Shown here in pieces: positions 34,092 to 43,078 of a stretch of DNA of 64,000 bases. This stretch comes from Burkholderiales bacterium (GTDB taxonomy: Bacteria > Pseudomonadota > Gammaproteobacteria > Burkholderiales > Ga0077523). Within the stretch, counting starts at the first letter, position 1. Each line of letters begins with the position of its first letter. The stretch is from assembly GCA_019745565.1 (NCBI GenBank), contig JAIESW010000029.1, positions 1 through 64,000 on the forward strand. Reading direction: 5' to 3'. Position numbers and translations under genes: made by a program. Under the pieces are notes generated by a model. The model searched no databases, had not been told where the DNA came from, and saw nothing but the letters and a program-made list of their open reading frames with translations.

Positions 34092-35398
34092 CCTCGCTCC
34101 GGCGCACCCTGCTCCTCTTGCTGCTCGGGGCCGTGACCGCTGCCGTCGCCATGGGTGCCGTGGCCACCTATCGCGTCGCCTTGTCCGAGGCCGATGCGAT
34201 GTTCGACTATCACCTTCGGCAACTGGCGCTGTCGCTGCGCGACCAGGCGTTCGCGAACGCCTTCCAGCCGAACCCGGCGCTCGATCCTGACGAATTCGAC
34301 TTCATCGTGCAGGTGCGCGACGCATCCGGGGTCCGGTTGTATCTGTCCCATCCGCACAAGGTGTTGCCGCTCGACGTACAGCTCGGTTTCTCCACCGTCG
34401 ATACGCGGGAAGGGCGCTTCCGTGTCTACGCGCAGATCGTTCGTGACCAGGTGGTGGAGGTCGCGCAACCATTGGCTGTCCGCAGCCGGATGGCGCTCGC
34501 GGCAGCGCTGAAATCCGTCTGGCCCTTCGCGGCGGTGTTGCCGCTGCTCGGGTTGGCGATCTGGTGGGTGGTCGGTCGCGGGCTGGCACCGCTCGATCGT
34601 CTTGCGCGCGGCGTCGCGGCCCGGTCGCCGAGCGCGCTCGAGCCGTTGTCCGAGGCGAACGTTCCGGTGGAAACGCAGCCGCTGGTGCATTCGCTCAACG
34701 ATCTGCTGGAGCGGCTGCGCGGCGCGCTCGATGCACAACGTGCGTTCGTCGCGGATGCCGCGCACGAACTGCGCACGCCGATCGCCGCGCTCAAGCTCCA
34801 GGCGCAGCTCGCGTCGCGAGCGCCGGATGAGGCAACCCGGAGGGCGGCGGCGGCCGATCTCGAAGCCGGCGTCGAACGCGCCGCCCACGTCGTGGAGCAG
34901 CTCCTTGCACTCGCTCGCGTGGAGCCGGGTGCAGCGGAACGGCCGTTCGTGCGCGTGTCTCTCGACGAGCTCGCGGCCAGCGTCGTTGCGGATCAATCGC
35001 AGTTCGCGCTGGCCAAGAGCATCGATCTTGGTGTCGCGGAGACGCGAACGACGCACGTCGACGGCGATCCCGACGGTTTGCGGACGATGCTCGTCAATCT
35101 GATCGGCAATGCGATCCGGTACACGCCTTCCGGTGGCGAGGTGAATGTACGCATCGGTGAGAGCGACGGGAGGCCCTGGGTGGAAGTGACCGACACCGGT
35201 CCCGGCATTCCCATGGAGGAACGCGAGCGCGTGTTCGACCGCTTCTATCGCGGCCAAGGCGCCGCGGACACCGGCAGCGGCCTCGGCCTCGCGATCGTCG
35301 CGGCGATCGCGAAACGGCACCAGGCCGAGATCGCTCTCGGCGATGCTCCGGGCGGGGGCCTCTCGGCGCGGGTCACGTTTCGGCCGGGAACGCGCTAG
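34088..35398 (+). CDS. Sensor histidine kinase (QseC/TctE-like)
   Basis: 436 residues. There are two membrane helices (LLLLLLGAVTAAVAMGAVA near 8-26 and FAAVLPLLGLAIWWVVG near 147-163) flanking a periplasmic sensor of about 115 residues. A HAMP-like linker and dimerisation domain follow, with the phospho-His in DAAHELRTPIAALK. The ATP-binding domain has the N box NLIGNAIRYTP, D box VTDTGPGIP and G box GSGLGLAI. GTG 34088 overlaps the regulator stop (GTGA). It phosphorylates the regulator in response to an unknown periplasmic cue. Confidence 0.93.
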   Translation: MTSLRRTLLLLLLGAVTAAVAMGAVATYRVALSEADAMFDYHLRQLALSLRDQAFANAFQPNPALDPDEFDFIVQVRDASGVRLYLSHPHKVLPLDVQLGFSTVDTREGRFRVYAQIVRDQVVEVAQPLAVRSRMALAAALKSVWPFAAVLPLLGLAIWWVVGRGLAPLDRLARGVAARSPSALEPLSEANVPVETQPLVHSLNDLLERLRGALDAQRAFVADAAHELRTPIAALKLQAQLASRAPDEATRRAAAADLEAGVERAAHVVEQLLALARVEPGAAERPFVRVSLDELAASVVADQSQFALAKSIDLGVAETRTTHVDGDPDGLRTMLVNLIGNAIRYTPSGGEVNVRIGESDGRPWVEVTDTGPGIPMEERERVFDRFYRGQGAADTGSGLGLAIVAAIAKRHQAEIALGDAPGGGLSARVTFRPGTR

Positions 35399-35485
35399 GC
35401 GAGCCCCGGGGGCTCGCGAGGTATCTCCCCTGCCGACTCCGGGAATGCCACAATCACATACTTGTCCGTAGATGGGGGAAGTGTC

Positions 35486-36781
35486 GTGATCAGGGTTCTC
35501 AAGCAGGGCATCAGCGCCGCCGACGACGCGGCCGAACAGGCCAAGGTCCGCTCGACCGTCGAGTCGGTCATCGCCGACGTGGAGCGCCGCGGCGACGCCG
35601 CAGTGCGTGAATATTCCGAGCGCTTCGACAAATGGTCGCCGGCGAGCTTCCGGCTCACGCCCGGCGAGATCGAGGCCTGCGTGGCGCAGTTGTCGCCGCG
35701 TGACGTGGACGACATCAAGTTCGCGCAGACGCAGATCCGCAACTTCGCGCAGATCCAGCGCGATGCGCTGCGCGACGTGGAGGTGGAAACGCTGCCGGGC
35801 GTGATTCTCGGCCATCGCAACATCCCGGTGAATTCGGTCGGTTGCTACGTGCCGGGCGGCAAGTATCCGCTGGTCGCTTCGGCGCACATGACCATCCTCA
35901 CGGCCAAGGTGGCCGGCGTGCCGCGCGTCATCGCCTGCGCGCCGCCGTTCCAGGGCAAGCCGGCGCCGGCCATCGTCACGGCGATGCATCTCGCGGGGGC
36001 GGACGAGATCTACGTGCTGGGCGGCGTGCAGGCGATCGCCGCCATGGCCGTGGGTACCGAGACGATCAAGGCCAACGACATGGTGGCCGGTCCCGGGAAC
36101 GCCTATGTCGCCGAAGCGAAGCGCCAGCTCGCCGGGCGCGTCGGCATCGATCTGTTCGCCGGCCCGACCGAGACGCTGGTCATCGCCGACGAGACGGTGG
36201 ACGGCGAGGTGTGCGCGACCGATCTGCTCGGCCAGGCGGAGCACGGCCCGAACTCGCCCGCGATCCTGCTCACCAATTCCGAGCAGCTCGCCCGGGACAC
36301 CGTGGCGCAGATCGAGATCCAGTTGAAGACGCTGCCGACGGCCGCGGTGGCAGGCCAGGCCTGGCGCGACTACGGCCAGGTGATCGTCTGCGACACCTAC
36401 GACGAAATGGTGTCGGAAGCCGACCGCATCGCCTCCGAGCACGTGCAGGTGATGACGCGCGATCCGGACTATTTCCTGAAGAACATGACCAACTACGGTG
36501 CGCTGTTCCTCGGGCCCGAGACCAACGTGAGCTACGGTGACAAGGTGATCGGCACCAACCATACGCTGCCGACGCGGAAGGCGGCGCGCTACACGGGCGG
36601 GCTGTGGGTCGGCAAGTTCATCAAGACCTGCACCTACCAGAAGGTGAAGCCGGAGGCCTCGGCGATGATCGGGGAGTACTGCTCGCGGTTGTGTGCCATC
36701 GAGGGGTTCGCGGGGCACAAGGCGCAGGCGGACATCCGCGTCGCGCGCTACGGTCATCTCAAGGCAGGGACGCATCGCTGA
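35486..36781 (+). CDS. Histidinol-dehydrogenase-superfamily oxidoreductase
   Basis: 431 residues across the whole HisD fold: [48 protein letters not shown], the ASEHVQVM segment with catalytic Glu-His, and GTNHTLPT near the C-terminus. HisD is an NAD- and zinc-dependent enzyme that oxidises an alcohol twice to a carboxylate. No histidine gene is nearby, and several residues differ from biosynthetic HisD. A catabolic homologue, such as sulfopropanediol dehydrogenase (HpsN type), is therefore likelier. Two further dehydrogenases follow. GTG 35486 is preceded by GGGGAAG; the longer frame from 35462 is less likely. Confidence 0.82.
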   Translation: MIRVLKQGISAADDAAEQAKVRSTVESVIADVERRGDAAVREYSERFDKWSPASFRLTPGEIEACVAQLSPRDVDDIKFAQTQIRNFAQIQRDALRDVEVETLPGVILGHRNIPVNSVGCYVPGGKYPLVASAHMTILTAKVAGVPRVIACAPPFQGKPAPAIVTAMHLAGADEIYVLGGVQAIAAMAVGTETIKANDMVAGPGNAYVAEAKRQLAGRVGIDLFAGPTETLVIADETVDGEVCATDLLGQAEHGPNSPAILLTNSEQLARDTVAQIEIQLKTLPTAAVAGQAWRDYGQVIVCDTYDEMVSEADRIASEHVQVMTRDPDYFLKNMTNYGALFLGPETNVSYGDKVIGTNHTLPTRKAARYTGGLWVGKFIKTCTYQKVKPEASAMIGEYCSRLCAIEGFAGHKAQADIRVARYGHLKAGTHR

Positions 36782-36875
36782 GCGCGGCCGCGCACGCCGA
36801 CGGAACAACACTTATGCGATGGCCGGCCGGGTTGCCGTGCAGGCGACCTTAGAATCCGGCCACGTTCGAAGACAC

Positions 36876-36897
36876 GACGACCCCGCGCGGGGTCGTC
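36876..36897. promoter_or_regulatory. 22-base perfect palindrome upstream of the hydroxyisobutyrate-dehydrogenase-like gene
   Basis: GACGACCCCGC followed by its exact reverse complement GCGGGGTCGTC, 23 bases before ATG 36921. There is no T-run, so an operator or leader hairpin is likelier than a terminator. A promoter-like TTGCCG/TAGAAT pair lies just upstream, at about 36830-36855. Confidence 0.45.
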
Positions 36898-36920
36898 CTT
36901 GAAGAGGAGATGGCAGCACC

Positions 36921-37796
36921 ATGGCAAAAATCACATTCCTGGGTCTCGGTGTCATGGGCTACCCCATGGCGGGTCACCTGCTCAAGAAGGGCGGTCACGA
37001 TGTGACCGTCTACAACCGCTCGGCCGCCAAGGCGCAGCAATGGGTGGCCGAATTCGGCGGCAAGTCTGCAAGCACGCCGCGCGAGGCAGCGCAGGGCGCC
37101 GAACTGGTCGCCATGTGTCTCGGCAACGACGACGACGTGCGCTCGGTGGTGTACGGCAACGACGGTGCGCTCGCGGGCATGGCCAAGGGAACGATCCTGG
37201 TGGATCACACCACCGCTTCCGCCAACCTGGCGCGTGAGCTGCATGCCAAGTGCCAGGAAGCCGGCGTGGGCTTCGTCGATGCCCCCGTGTCGGGCGGACA
37301 GGCTGGCGCCGTCAACGGCCAGCTCGGCATCATGTGCGGCGGTGAGGACCCGGTGTTCGCGAAAGCGAAGCCGGTGCTCGACATCTACGCCAAGAGCTGC
37401 GTGCAGATCGGTGGTCCCGGTGCGGGTCAGCTCTGCAAAATGGTGAACCAGATCGCCATCGCCGGTCTGTTGCAAGGTCTGTCGGAGGCGATCAACTTCG
37501 GCAAGCGCTCCGGCCTCGACATCGAGAAGGTGATCTCGGTCATCTCGAAGGGGGCCGCGCAATCGTGGCAGATGGAGAACCGCTGGAAGACCATGAACGA
37601 GGTCAAGTTCGACGGCTTCGGGTTCGCGGTGGACTGGATGCGCAAGGACCTCGGCATCTGCCTCGACGAGGCGAATCGCAACGGAGCACGCCTGCCCGGC
37701 ACGGCGCTGATCGACCAGTTCTACGCCCAGGTGCAGGCGCGGGGCGGCGGACGCTGGGATACGTCGTCGCTGCTGCATCTCCTCGCGAAGGATTGA
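36921..37796 (+). CDS. NAD(P)-dependent beta-hydroxyacid dehydrogenase (3-hydroxyisobutyrate dehydrogenase family)
   Basis: 291 residues. Rossmann motif GLGVMGYPMAGHL begins at residue 6. The substrate motif VDAPVSGGQAGA is near 117-128, and the catalytic Lys lies in GAGQLCKMVNQI near 172. The C-terminal helical domain is complete. The family oxidises or reduces 3-hydroxyisobutyrate, tartronate semialdehyde, sulfolactaldehyde or similar acids. With the HisD-like gene upstream and an SDR downstream it looks like a small catabolic set for a polyol or hydroxyacid. The substrate cannot be fixed from sequence. Confidence 0.9.
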   Translation: MAKITFLGLGVMGYPMAGHLLKKGGHDVTVYNRSAAKAQQWVAEFGGKSASTPREAAQGAELVAMCLGNDDDVRSVVYGNDGALAGMAKGTILVDHTTASANLARELHAKCQEAGVGFVDAPVSGGQAGAVNGQLGIMCGGEDPVFAKAKPVLDIYAKSCVQIGGPGAGQLCKMVNQIAIAGLLQGLSEAINFGKRSGLDIEKVISVISKGAAQSWQMENRWKTMNEVKFDGFGFAVDWMRKDLGICLDEANRNGARLPGTALIDQFYAQVQARGGGRWDTSSLLHLLAKD

Positions 37797-37824
37797 TCGG
37801 ATCGCCTGGGGCGGAGGCGCGGGG

Positions 37825-38571
37825 GTGAGCTCGATGCGGGACAAGGTGGTGGTCGTGACCGGCGGATCCGGCGGCATCGGCGCCGCCATCTGCCGCGAGT
37901 TCGCGCAGGCCGGCGCGCAGGTGCAGTTCAGCTGGCGTTCCGACGAGGCCGGCGCGAAGGAACTGCTGGCCGGGTTGCCGGGCAGCGGACACGGATCGCG
38001 CCGGCTCACGGTGGAGGACACCCCTGCGCTGGCGGCCTGGGCGGCGGAAGTCGCCCGCGATCGCGGGCGTTGCGACGTGCTGGTGAACTGCGCGGGCATC
38101 ACGCGGTTCGTCCCGCATGCCGATCTGGATGCGCTCGACGACGCGCTGATCGACGAGATCTTCCGCACCAACTGGCGCGGTGCGTTCGCTGCCGTACGCG
38201 CCTTCCGGCCGCTGCTCGCGGCATCGGGCGATGGCCTGGTGGTCAACATCTCCTCCGTCGCCGGCGTGACCGGCATGGGGAGCAACGTGGCCTATTGCGC
38301 CTCCAAGGCGGCGCTCGATTCCATGACGAAGTCATTGGCCCGTGCGCTTGCGCCCGAGATCCGCGTGCTCTCGGTCTCGCCCGGCCTGGTCGACACCGAT
38401 TTCGTGAAGGGTCTCGATCGGCACTGGCGCGACGAACAGGCCATGCGAACGCCATTGCGGCGGCTGGCGAGCCCGGAGGAGATCGCCGCTGCCGTCCTGA
38501 GCGTGGCCACCGTGCTGCGCTACTCGAACGGCTGCATCATTCCGGTCGACGGCGGGCGCCCGCTCACGTAG
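37825..38571 (+). CDS. Short-chain dehydrogenase/reductase
   Basis: 248 residues. VTGGSGGIGAAICREFAQAG is the cofactor loop, VNCAGITRF the NNAG variant, NISSVAGVTG holds the Ser, and YCASK the catalytic Tyr/Lys. PGLVDTDFV and the C-terminal GCIIPVDGG are typical. GTG 37825 is used; ATG 37834 is an alternative. It lies 28 bases after the hydroxyisobutyrate-dehydrogenase-like gene and probably shares its transcript. Confidence 0.9.
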   Translation: MSSMRDKVVVVTGGSGGIGAAICREFAQAGAQVQFSWRSDEAGAKELLAGLPGSGHGSRRLTVEDTPALAAWAAEVARDRGRCDVLVNCAGITRFVPHADLDALDDALIDEIFRTNWRGAFAAVRAFRPLLAASGDGLVVNISSVAGVTGMGSNVAYCASKAALDSMTKSLARALAPEIRVLSVSPGLVDTDFVKGLDRHWRDEQAMRTPLRRLASPEEIAAAVLSVATVLRYSNGCIIPVDGGRPLT

Positions 38572-38607
38572 TCTCGGCGCCGTACCGATACCGGCCCGTC
38601 CCGACCC

Positions 38608-40077
38608 ATGAGCGCCTCCTACGAGATCACCCTGAGCGACGGTTCCCGGATCACGGTGCCGGGGGAGTTGCGCGTGCTGACCACGTTCGTGCTGCTGGAG
38701 CAGGAGCAGTGGTTCGAGCCGGACCTGGAGTTCGTGCTGCGCTTTCTCGAACCCGGGATGAGCGTCATCGACGTGGGAGCCAGCTACGGCGCCTATGCGC
38801 TGCCGATGGCACGGCGCATCGGTGCAGCGGGCAAGCTGCGCGCCTTCGAACCGACGCCGGACGTTGCCGCGTTTCTCGAGCGCAATCTCGCCGCGAGCGG
38901 CGCGGACGCGCAGGTGGTCCGCGTCGCGCTGTCCGATCACGCTGGGGAGGGGCGCCTCGCCCGCGGCAAGTTCGATGAGGTCAACCGCATCGTGCCGGCC
39001 CATGCCGCGCGCGCCGACGCGATCCCGGTTCCCATGGACACGCTGGACGCGAGCGCGGCCGCAGTCGGCGTGCCGTCGCCGGATTTCGTGAAGATCGACG
39101 TCGAAGGCCATTCCGCTCAGGTGGTGCGCGGCGGCGACAAACTCTTCCGCGAGGCCACACCGCTCGTCATGTTCGAGATTCGCGACGGTGCCGGCGTCGT
39201 GGACCGGTCCAGCGCCAGAAGCCTGATTGCGGCAGGCTATGCCACCTATCGCCTGCTGCCCGGCCCCGGTGTTCTGGTGCCGTTCGACGCCGAAGGACCG
39301 GCCGATCCGTTTCTGCTCAACCTCTATGCGGGCAAGCCGGCCACCCTGGCGAAGCTGCGCAGCCGCGGACTGCTGGTGGATCCGGAATCCGGCGCCAAGG
39401 CATCGCCCCGTTCCTGGCGCCAATGGGCTGCGCCGCTGGCATACGCCCGGCAAGCGCTGCGGCATTGGAAAGGTTCGCCGGGATTGTTCGCGCGCGCCGG
39501 TCGCAAGGCTCTTTACGCAGCGCTCGACGATTTCGCGGCGTCACGGGCCGACGGCGGCAAGGTGACGTGGGCGCACGTCAACGCGCTGTTGGATGCCCGC
39601 GACCATGCCATTGCCGCAGCGGAGGCCGAGCCGACCCTCGGAACCCTGCTTACGCTGGCCCGCATCGAGCAGGAACTGGGCAACCGCGGTTTTGCCGTTC
39701 AGGCGCTGGAGCGCGCGGCGGGTTTGCTCGGCAATGCTCCCCCGACCGTGCCGGACGCACCGTTTCTTCCGCCGCTCGCGCGCTACGACCACGTGGCCTG
39801 GGACGGACGCGATCCCGGCTGGCTCGATGCCGCGTTGCACGAGGCGCTGATCCGGCTGGAGGCGTTCTCGAGCTATTACGACTACGCCAACCGTGGCCCC
39901 ATCCTCGAGCGGATCGCCAGGCTGCCGTTTGCATCGCCCGAAACAGAGCGGCGCCGACAACTCATGCGCATCCATGCTGCGCTGCAGCCAGCATCTGAAG
40001 CGACCGCCTCGGTGGCCACGGCGGGCTCCGAGAATCTGAACGCCGCGCTCTGGAGCAGGGCGGGCGCGATTCGCTGA
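38608..40077 (+). CDS. FkbM-family methyltransferase with long C-terminal extension
   Basis: 489 residues. The FkbM-type SAM-binding core covers about 40-240: MSVIDVGASYGAYALPMA, LRAFEPTPDVAAFLERNL, then FVKIDVEGHSAQVVRGG, the diagnostic KxDVEGxE-like motif (here H replaces the usual E). After about 260 comes an Ala/Arg/Leu-rich helical extension with no clear domain. FkbM enzymes O-methylate sugars or polyketides, often in surface-polysaccharide loci. No glycosyltransferase is adjacent. ATG 38608 starts at conserved-looking sequence. Confidence 0.8.
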   Translation: MSASYEITLSDGSRITVPGELRVLTTFVLLEQEQWFEPDLEFVLRFLEPGMSVIDVGASYGAYALPMARRIGAAGKLRAFEPTPDVAAFLERNLAASGADAQVVRVALSDHAGEGRLARGKFDEVNRIVPAHAARADAIPVPMDTLDASAAAVGVPSPDFVKIDVEGHSAQVVRGGDKLFREATPLVMFEIRDGAGVVDRSSARSLIAAGYATYRLLPGPGVLVPFDAEGPADPFLLNLYAGKPATLAKLRSRGLLVDPESGAKASPRSWRQWAAPLAYARQALRHWKGSPGLFARAGRKALYAALDDFAASRADGGKVTWAHVNALLDARDHAIAAAEAEPTLGTLLTLARIEQELGNRGFAVQALERAAGLLGNAPPTVPDAPFLPPLARYDHVAWDGRDPGWLDAALHEALIRLEAFSSYYDYANRGPILERIARLPFASPETERRRQLMRIHAALQPASEATASVATAGSENLNAALWSRAGAIR

Positions 40078-40083
40078 ACTTTG

Positions 40084-40094
40084 TTGCATTGCAA
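40084..40094. promoter_or_regulatory. TTGCA-T-TGCAA dyad in the gap before the lactonase-like gene
   Basis: An 11-base dyad immediately after the FkbM gene stop, in an AT-richer 274-base intergenic stretch (40078-40351) that otherwise holds no gene. TGC-N3-GCA dyads are bound by PhaR-type regulators in some proteobacteria; that link is a guess. The rest of the gap probably contains the lactonase-like promoter. Confidence 0.3.
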
Positions 40095-40351
40095 AAGCCG
40101 CGTCGGCGCGACGATTCCGATGCTGCATCGCAAGCGATTCGATCGCGGCCTCGGAGTACAGTGGCTTCATACGACCGCCATGAATTTCATACCACAACGC
40201 GTGGAATCTTTTGCAGAAAAGTTCCTATGCGCACCTTTACAAGCCCGGCACCGATCTCCTATTCTCCTGAGCGCTGTTCATTTCCAAGCTTCGCCGCGGT
40301 CTTCAGCACGGGTCCGGCAAGAAAACAACATCCGCCAAAGAGGAGAGAGCA

Positions 40352-41215
40352 ATGAGAAAGACAGGATTGGTCGCCGGTGTCCTCGGCGCACTGTGTATTG
40401 CTGCGTCGTCGGCTGCGTTCGCCCAGGCGAAGGTGTACTGGACCACCAGCGGCATGTTCGGCCCGTTCGACATCCGTGGCCTGATTCCCGCGCTGCCCGC
40501 GGACAAGTCGCGCCAGATCACGATCCCGGTCAGCATGTGGGTCATCGATCATCCGAAGGGCCTGGTCGTGTTCGACACCGGCAACAACGTTGCGGTCGGT
40601 GAGGATTGCAAGGCCTACTGGGCTCCGGGCAACTGCGACTTCCTGAAGCCGAGCCAGAAGCGCGGCGACGTGATCGACGAGCAGCTGAAGAAGCTCGGCT
40701 ACTCCGCCGACAAGGTGAAGGTCGTCGTGACCTCGCACTCGCATCTGGACCACATCGGCAACATCGAGATGTTCCCGAAGGCGATCCACGTGCTGCAGAA
40801 GAAGGAACTGTATCAGGCCTGGTGGCCGGAAAAGTTCCAGGGCCGCACCAGCCCCGGCAGCTTCGTGATGGCCGATATCGACAACGCCCGTGAGTTCAAC
40901 TACCTCGAACTGAACGGCGACTACGATCTGTTCGGCGACGGTTCCATCCTGATCCTCTCGACCCCCGGCCACACCATCGGCCACCAGTCGATGAAGGTGA
41001 AGCTCGCCAGCGGCCAGTCGATCATCATTTCGCAGGACGCGATCTGGATGCAGGAAAACCTCGACGGTTACCCTGCCGGCCTGAACTACAGCGTGAAGGA
41101 CTACACGGATTCCGTGAACCGCCTCAAGTTCATGCGCGATCTGGAAGGTGCCGAGCTGTTCATGGCCCACGACGGCGACCAGTACAAGGCCAAGGGCGCT
41201 CGCTGGTACAAGTAA
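40352..41215 (+). CDS. Secreted metallo-beta-lactamase-fold protein, N-acyl-homoserine-lactonase-like
   Basis: 287 residues. A Sec signal peptide (LVAGVLGALCIAASSAAFA) precedes the MBL fold. Metal ligands are visible: TSHSHLDHIGN (HxHxDH) near residues 127-137, TPGHTIGHQS with the next His, SQDAIW with the bridging Asp, and a late His in MAHDGDQY. Overall spacing and the FDTGNN strand resemble AHL lactonases of the AttM/AiiA group, which open quorum-signal lactones. A periplasmic location differs from the usual cytoplasmic enzyme. AAAGAGGAGAG precedes ATG 40352, and a strong terminator follows, so it is a single-gene unit. Other lactonase or hydrolase activity is possible. Confidence 0.85.
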   Translation: MRKTGLVAGVLGALCIAASSAAFAQAKVYWTTSGMFGPFDIRGLIPALPADKSRQITIPVSMWVIDHPKGLVVFDTGNNVAVGEDCKAYWAPGNCDFLKPSQKRGDVIDEQLKKLGYSADKVKVVVTSHSHLDHIGNIEMFPKAIHVLQKKELYQAWWPEKFQGRTSPGSFVMADIDNAREFNYLELNGDYDLFGDGSILILSTPGHTIGHQSMKVKLASGQSIIISQDAIWMQENLDGYPAGLNYSVKDYTDSVNRLKFMRDLEGAELFMAHDGDQYKAKGARWYK

Positions 41216-41243
41216 GCTCCCGAGCAACACTTCTGTCGTTCCG

Positions 41244-41275
41244 GAAGGCCCCCATCAGTGGGGGCCTTCTGTTTG
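41244..41275 (+). terminator. Rho-independent terminator after the lactonase-like gene
   Basis: GAAGGCCCCCA (41244-41254) pairs perfectly with TGGGGGCCTTC (41259-41269) across TCAG, followed by T-rich TGTTTGT. It lies 28 bases after the stop codon. Confidence 0.9.
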
Positions 41276-41339
41276 TGAAGGGCACGTTCCGCACCGATCG
41301 CGGTCTGACCGGACACAACGGCAAGGCTCAAGATTCTCC

Positions 41340-41378
41340 CCGCGTCCTTCGCGTCCTCCGCGTCGAGCGCTTTTCAAC
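41340..41378. repeat. GCGTCCTTCGCGTCCTCCGCGTC dispersed repeat arm
   Basis: CCGCGTCCTTCGCGTCCTCC and the following CGCGTCGAGCGCTTTTCAACC match the right arm of the inverted repeat at 2284-2441. It lies just upstream of the GldA-like gene. Only one arm is evident here. Confidence 0.6.
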
Positions 41379-41399
41379 CTGACTGAAGTAGCTCGACCC

Positions 41400-42365
41400 G
41401 TGTCTGCAGCAATAGCCCTCGAGTCCGTATCCAAGCGCTACGGGCCGAAGACCATCATCCACGACGTTTCCTTCACGGTGGAGAAGGGCGAGATCGTCGG
41501 CTTCCTTGGCCCCAACGGCGCCGGCAAGACGACCACCATGCGGATGATCGCGGGCTTCACCACCGCGAGTGCCGGCACCGTGCGCGTGGCCGGTTTCGAC
41601 ATGGCCACGCAGAACGAAGAAGCGGCGCGCCGCATCGGCTATCTGCCCGAGACTCCGCCGCTGTACGACACGCTGGATGTGTCCGACTACCTGCGCTTCG
41701 TGGCGAAGGTGAAGGGCGTGACCCGCGCCGCGATGAAGAGCGAACTGGATCGCGTCATCACCGCCTGCCGGCTCGAAGCCGTCGTCACGCGCGAGGTGTA
41801 CAAGCTCTCGAAGGGCTACCGGCAGCGCGTGGGCCTGGCCCAGGCGCTGCTGGGCAAGCCCGAGGTCCTGCTGCTCGATGAACCCACCGCGGGGCTCGAC
41901 CCGGGACAGATCCAGGAAACCCGTGAAGTGATCCGTGCATTCGGTGCCGAGCATGCCGTGCTGCTCAGCACCCACATCCTCCCCGAGGTCACGTTGATCT
42001 GCCGGCGCGTCGCGATCATCAACCACGGCCGCCTGCTCGCCATCGACTCGCCGGCCGGTCTGCAGCGTGCGTCGGAGCAGACCAACCGCGTCTCGCTCGT
42101 CGTGACCGGTCCGGCGGACGCCGTGCGCGCGGCGATCGCCGGTGTCGATGGGGTCGACGAGGTGAACGTGCACGCCATCGGCGGCAGCGATGCGCAGATC
42201 GCGATCGAATGCCGTACCGATACCCGCGAGGGCATCGAGGCCGACATCGCGCGCGTGGTGGCGGCCCGCTGGTCGCTGCATCGCCTGCAGCGCGAGCAGC
42301 CCACGCTCGAGAACGTCTTCCTCCGCTACGTCGGGGGTGAAGCGACTTACCCCCAGAAGGGCTGA
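41400..42365 (+). CDS. ABC transporter ATP-binding protein (GldA/CcmA-like)
   Basis: 321 residues. Walker A is GPNGAGKTTTMRM, the signature variant LSKGYRQRVGLAQALLG, and Walker B VLLLDEPTAGLDPGQ, with a C-terminal regulatory-like domain of about 90 residues. This matches ATPases of ABC-2 exporters of the gliding-motility-type (GldA) and drug or polysaccharide groups. Conserved sequence starts at VSAAIALESVSKRYG, so GTG 41400 is used; the frame upstream contains terminator and repeat. Permease, GldG-like and DUF4340-like genes follow in tight succession. Confidence 0.88.
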   Translation: MSAAIALESVSKRYGPKTIIHDVSFTVEKGEIVGFLGPNGAGKTTTMRMIAGFTTASAGTVRVAGFDMATQNEEAARRIGYLPETPPLYDTLDVSDYLRFVAKVKGVTRAAMKSELDRVITACRLEAVVTREVYKLSKGYRQRVGLAQALLGKPEVLLLDEPTAGLDPGQIQETREVIRAFGAEHAVLLSTHILPEVTLICRRVAIINHGRLLAIDSPAGLQRASEQTNRVSLVVTGPADAVRAAIAGVDGVDEVNVHAIGGSDAQIAIECRTDTREGIEADIARVVAARWSLHRLQREQPTLENVFLRYVGGEATYPQKG

Positions 42366-42369
42366 CGCC

Positions 42370-43077
42370 GTGACCGGAACGCTCGCCGTATATCGCAAGG
42401 AACTGCTGACCTACTTCCGTTCACCCATCGCCTATTTCGTCGTGGCGGTCTACCTGATCGGCACGGGCTACTTCTTTACTTACAACGTGTTCCTGACGGG
42501 TACGGCGACCATGACCGAGACCTTCCGGAACATGAGCATCCTGCTGGTCACGCTGCTGCCCATCGTCTCCATGCGCCTGTTCTCGGCCGAGTACAACGCA
42601 CGCACCATCGAGCTGCTGATGACGCTGCCGCTCAAGGCCTGGGAGATCGTGGTCGGCAAGTATCTCGGTGCCGTCACCATCCTGCTGCTGATGACGGCAG
42701 GGTCGATGATCAACCTGATCCCGCTCTATCTGTACGGCAATCCCGAAACCACGACCATCGTCGCCGGCTACATCGGCTTCGTGCTGCTCGGCATGGCCTG
42801 CCTCGCGGTGGGGCAGTTCTTTTCGGCGCTTACCCAGAACCAGATCGTGGCGGCGCTCATCACCGTGTCCGTGCTGCTGGGGTTCTGGTTCGTCGGGCAC
42901 CTGCAGGGACTCCAGAACTCCGAGGCGTTGCGCAGCCTGTTCGGCTATCTCTCGTTCGCCCTGCACTTCGCCGACTTCGTCCGCGGGCTGATCCGCAGTG
43001 AAGGCGTGGTGTTCTTCCTGATGGTGTGCGGCATCGCGCTGACGCTCAACACCTCCTATCTGCGTTGGAAGCGCTGA
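42370..43077 (+). CDS. ABC-2 type permease (GldF-like)
   Basis: 235 residues with six hydrophobic segments. RKELLTYFRSPIAYFVVAVY is the amphipathic start typical of GldF/NosY permeases, and EYNARTIELLMTLPLKAWEI is the conserved cytoplasmic loop. GTG 42370 follows the ATPase stop by four bases. It forms the inner-membrane channel powered by the preceding ATPase. Confidence 0.88.
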   Translation: MTGTLAVYRKELLTYFRSPIAYFVVAVYLIGTGYFFTYNVFLTGTATMTETFRNMSILLVTLLPIVSMRLFSAEYNARTIELLMTLPLKAWEIVVGKYLGAVTILLLMTAGSMINLIPLYLYGNPETTTIVAGYIGFVLLGMACLAVGQFFSALTQNQIVAALITVSVLLGFWFVGHLQGLQNSEALRSLFGYLSFALHFADFVRGLIRSEGVVFFLMVCGIALTLNTSYLRWKR

Positions 43078-43078
43078 G

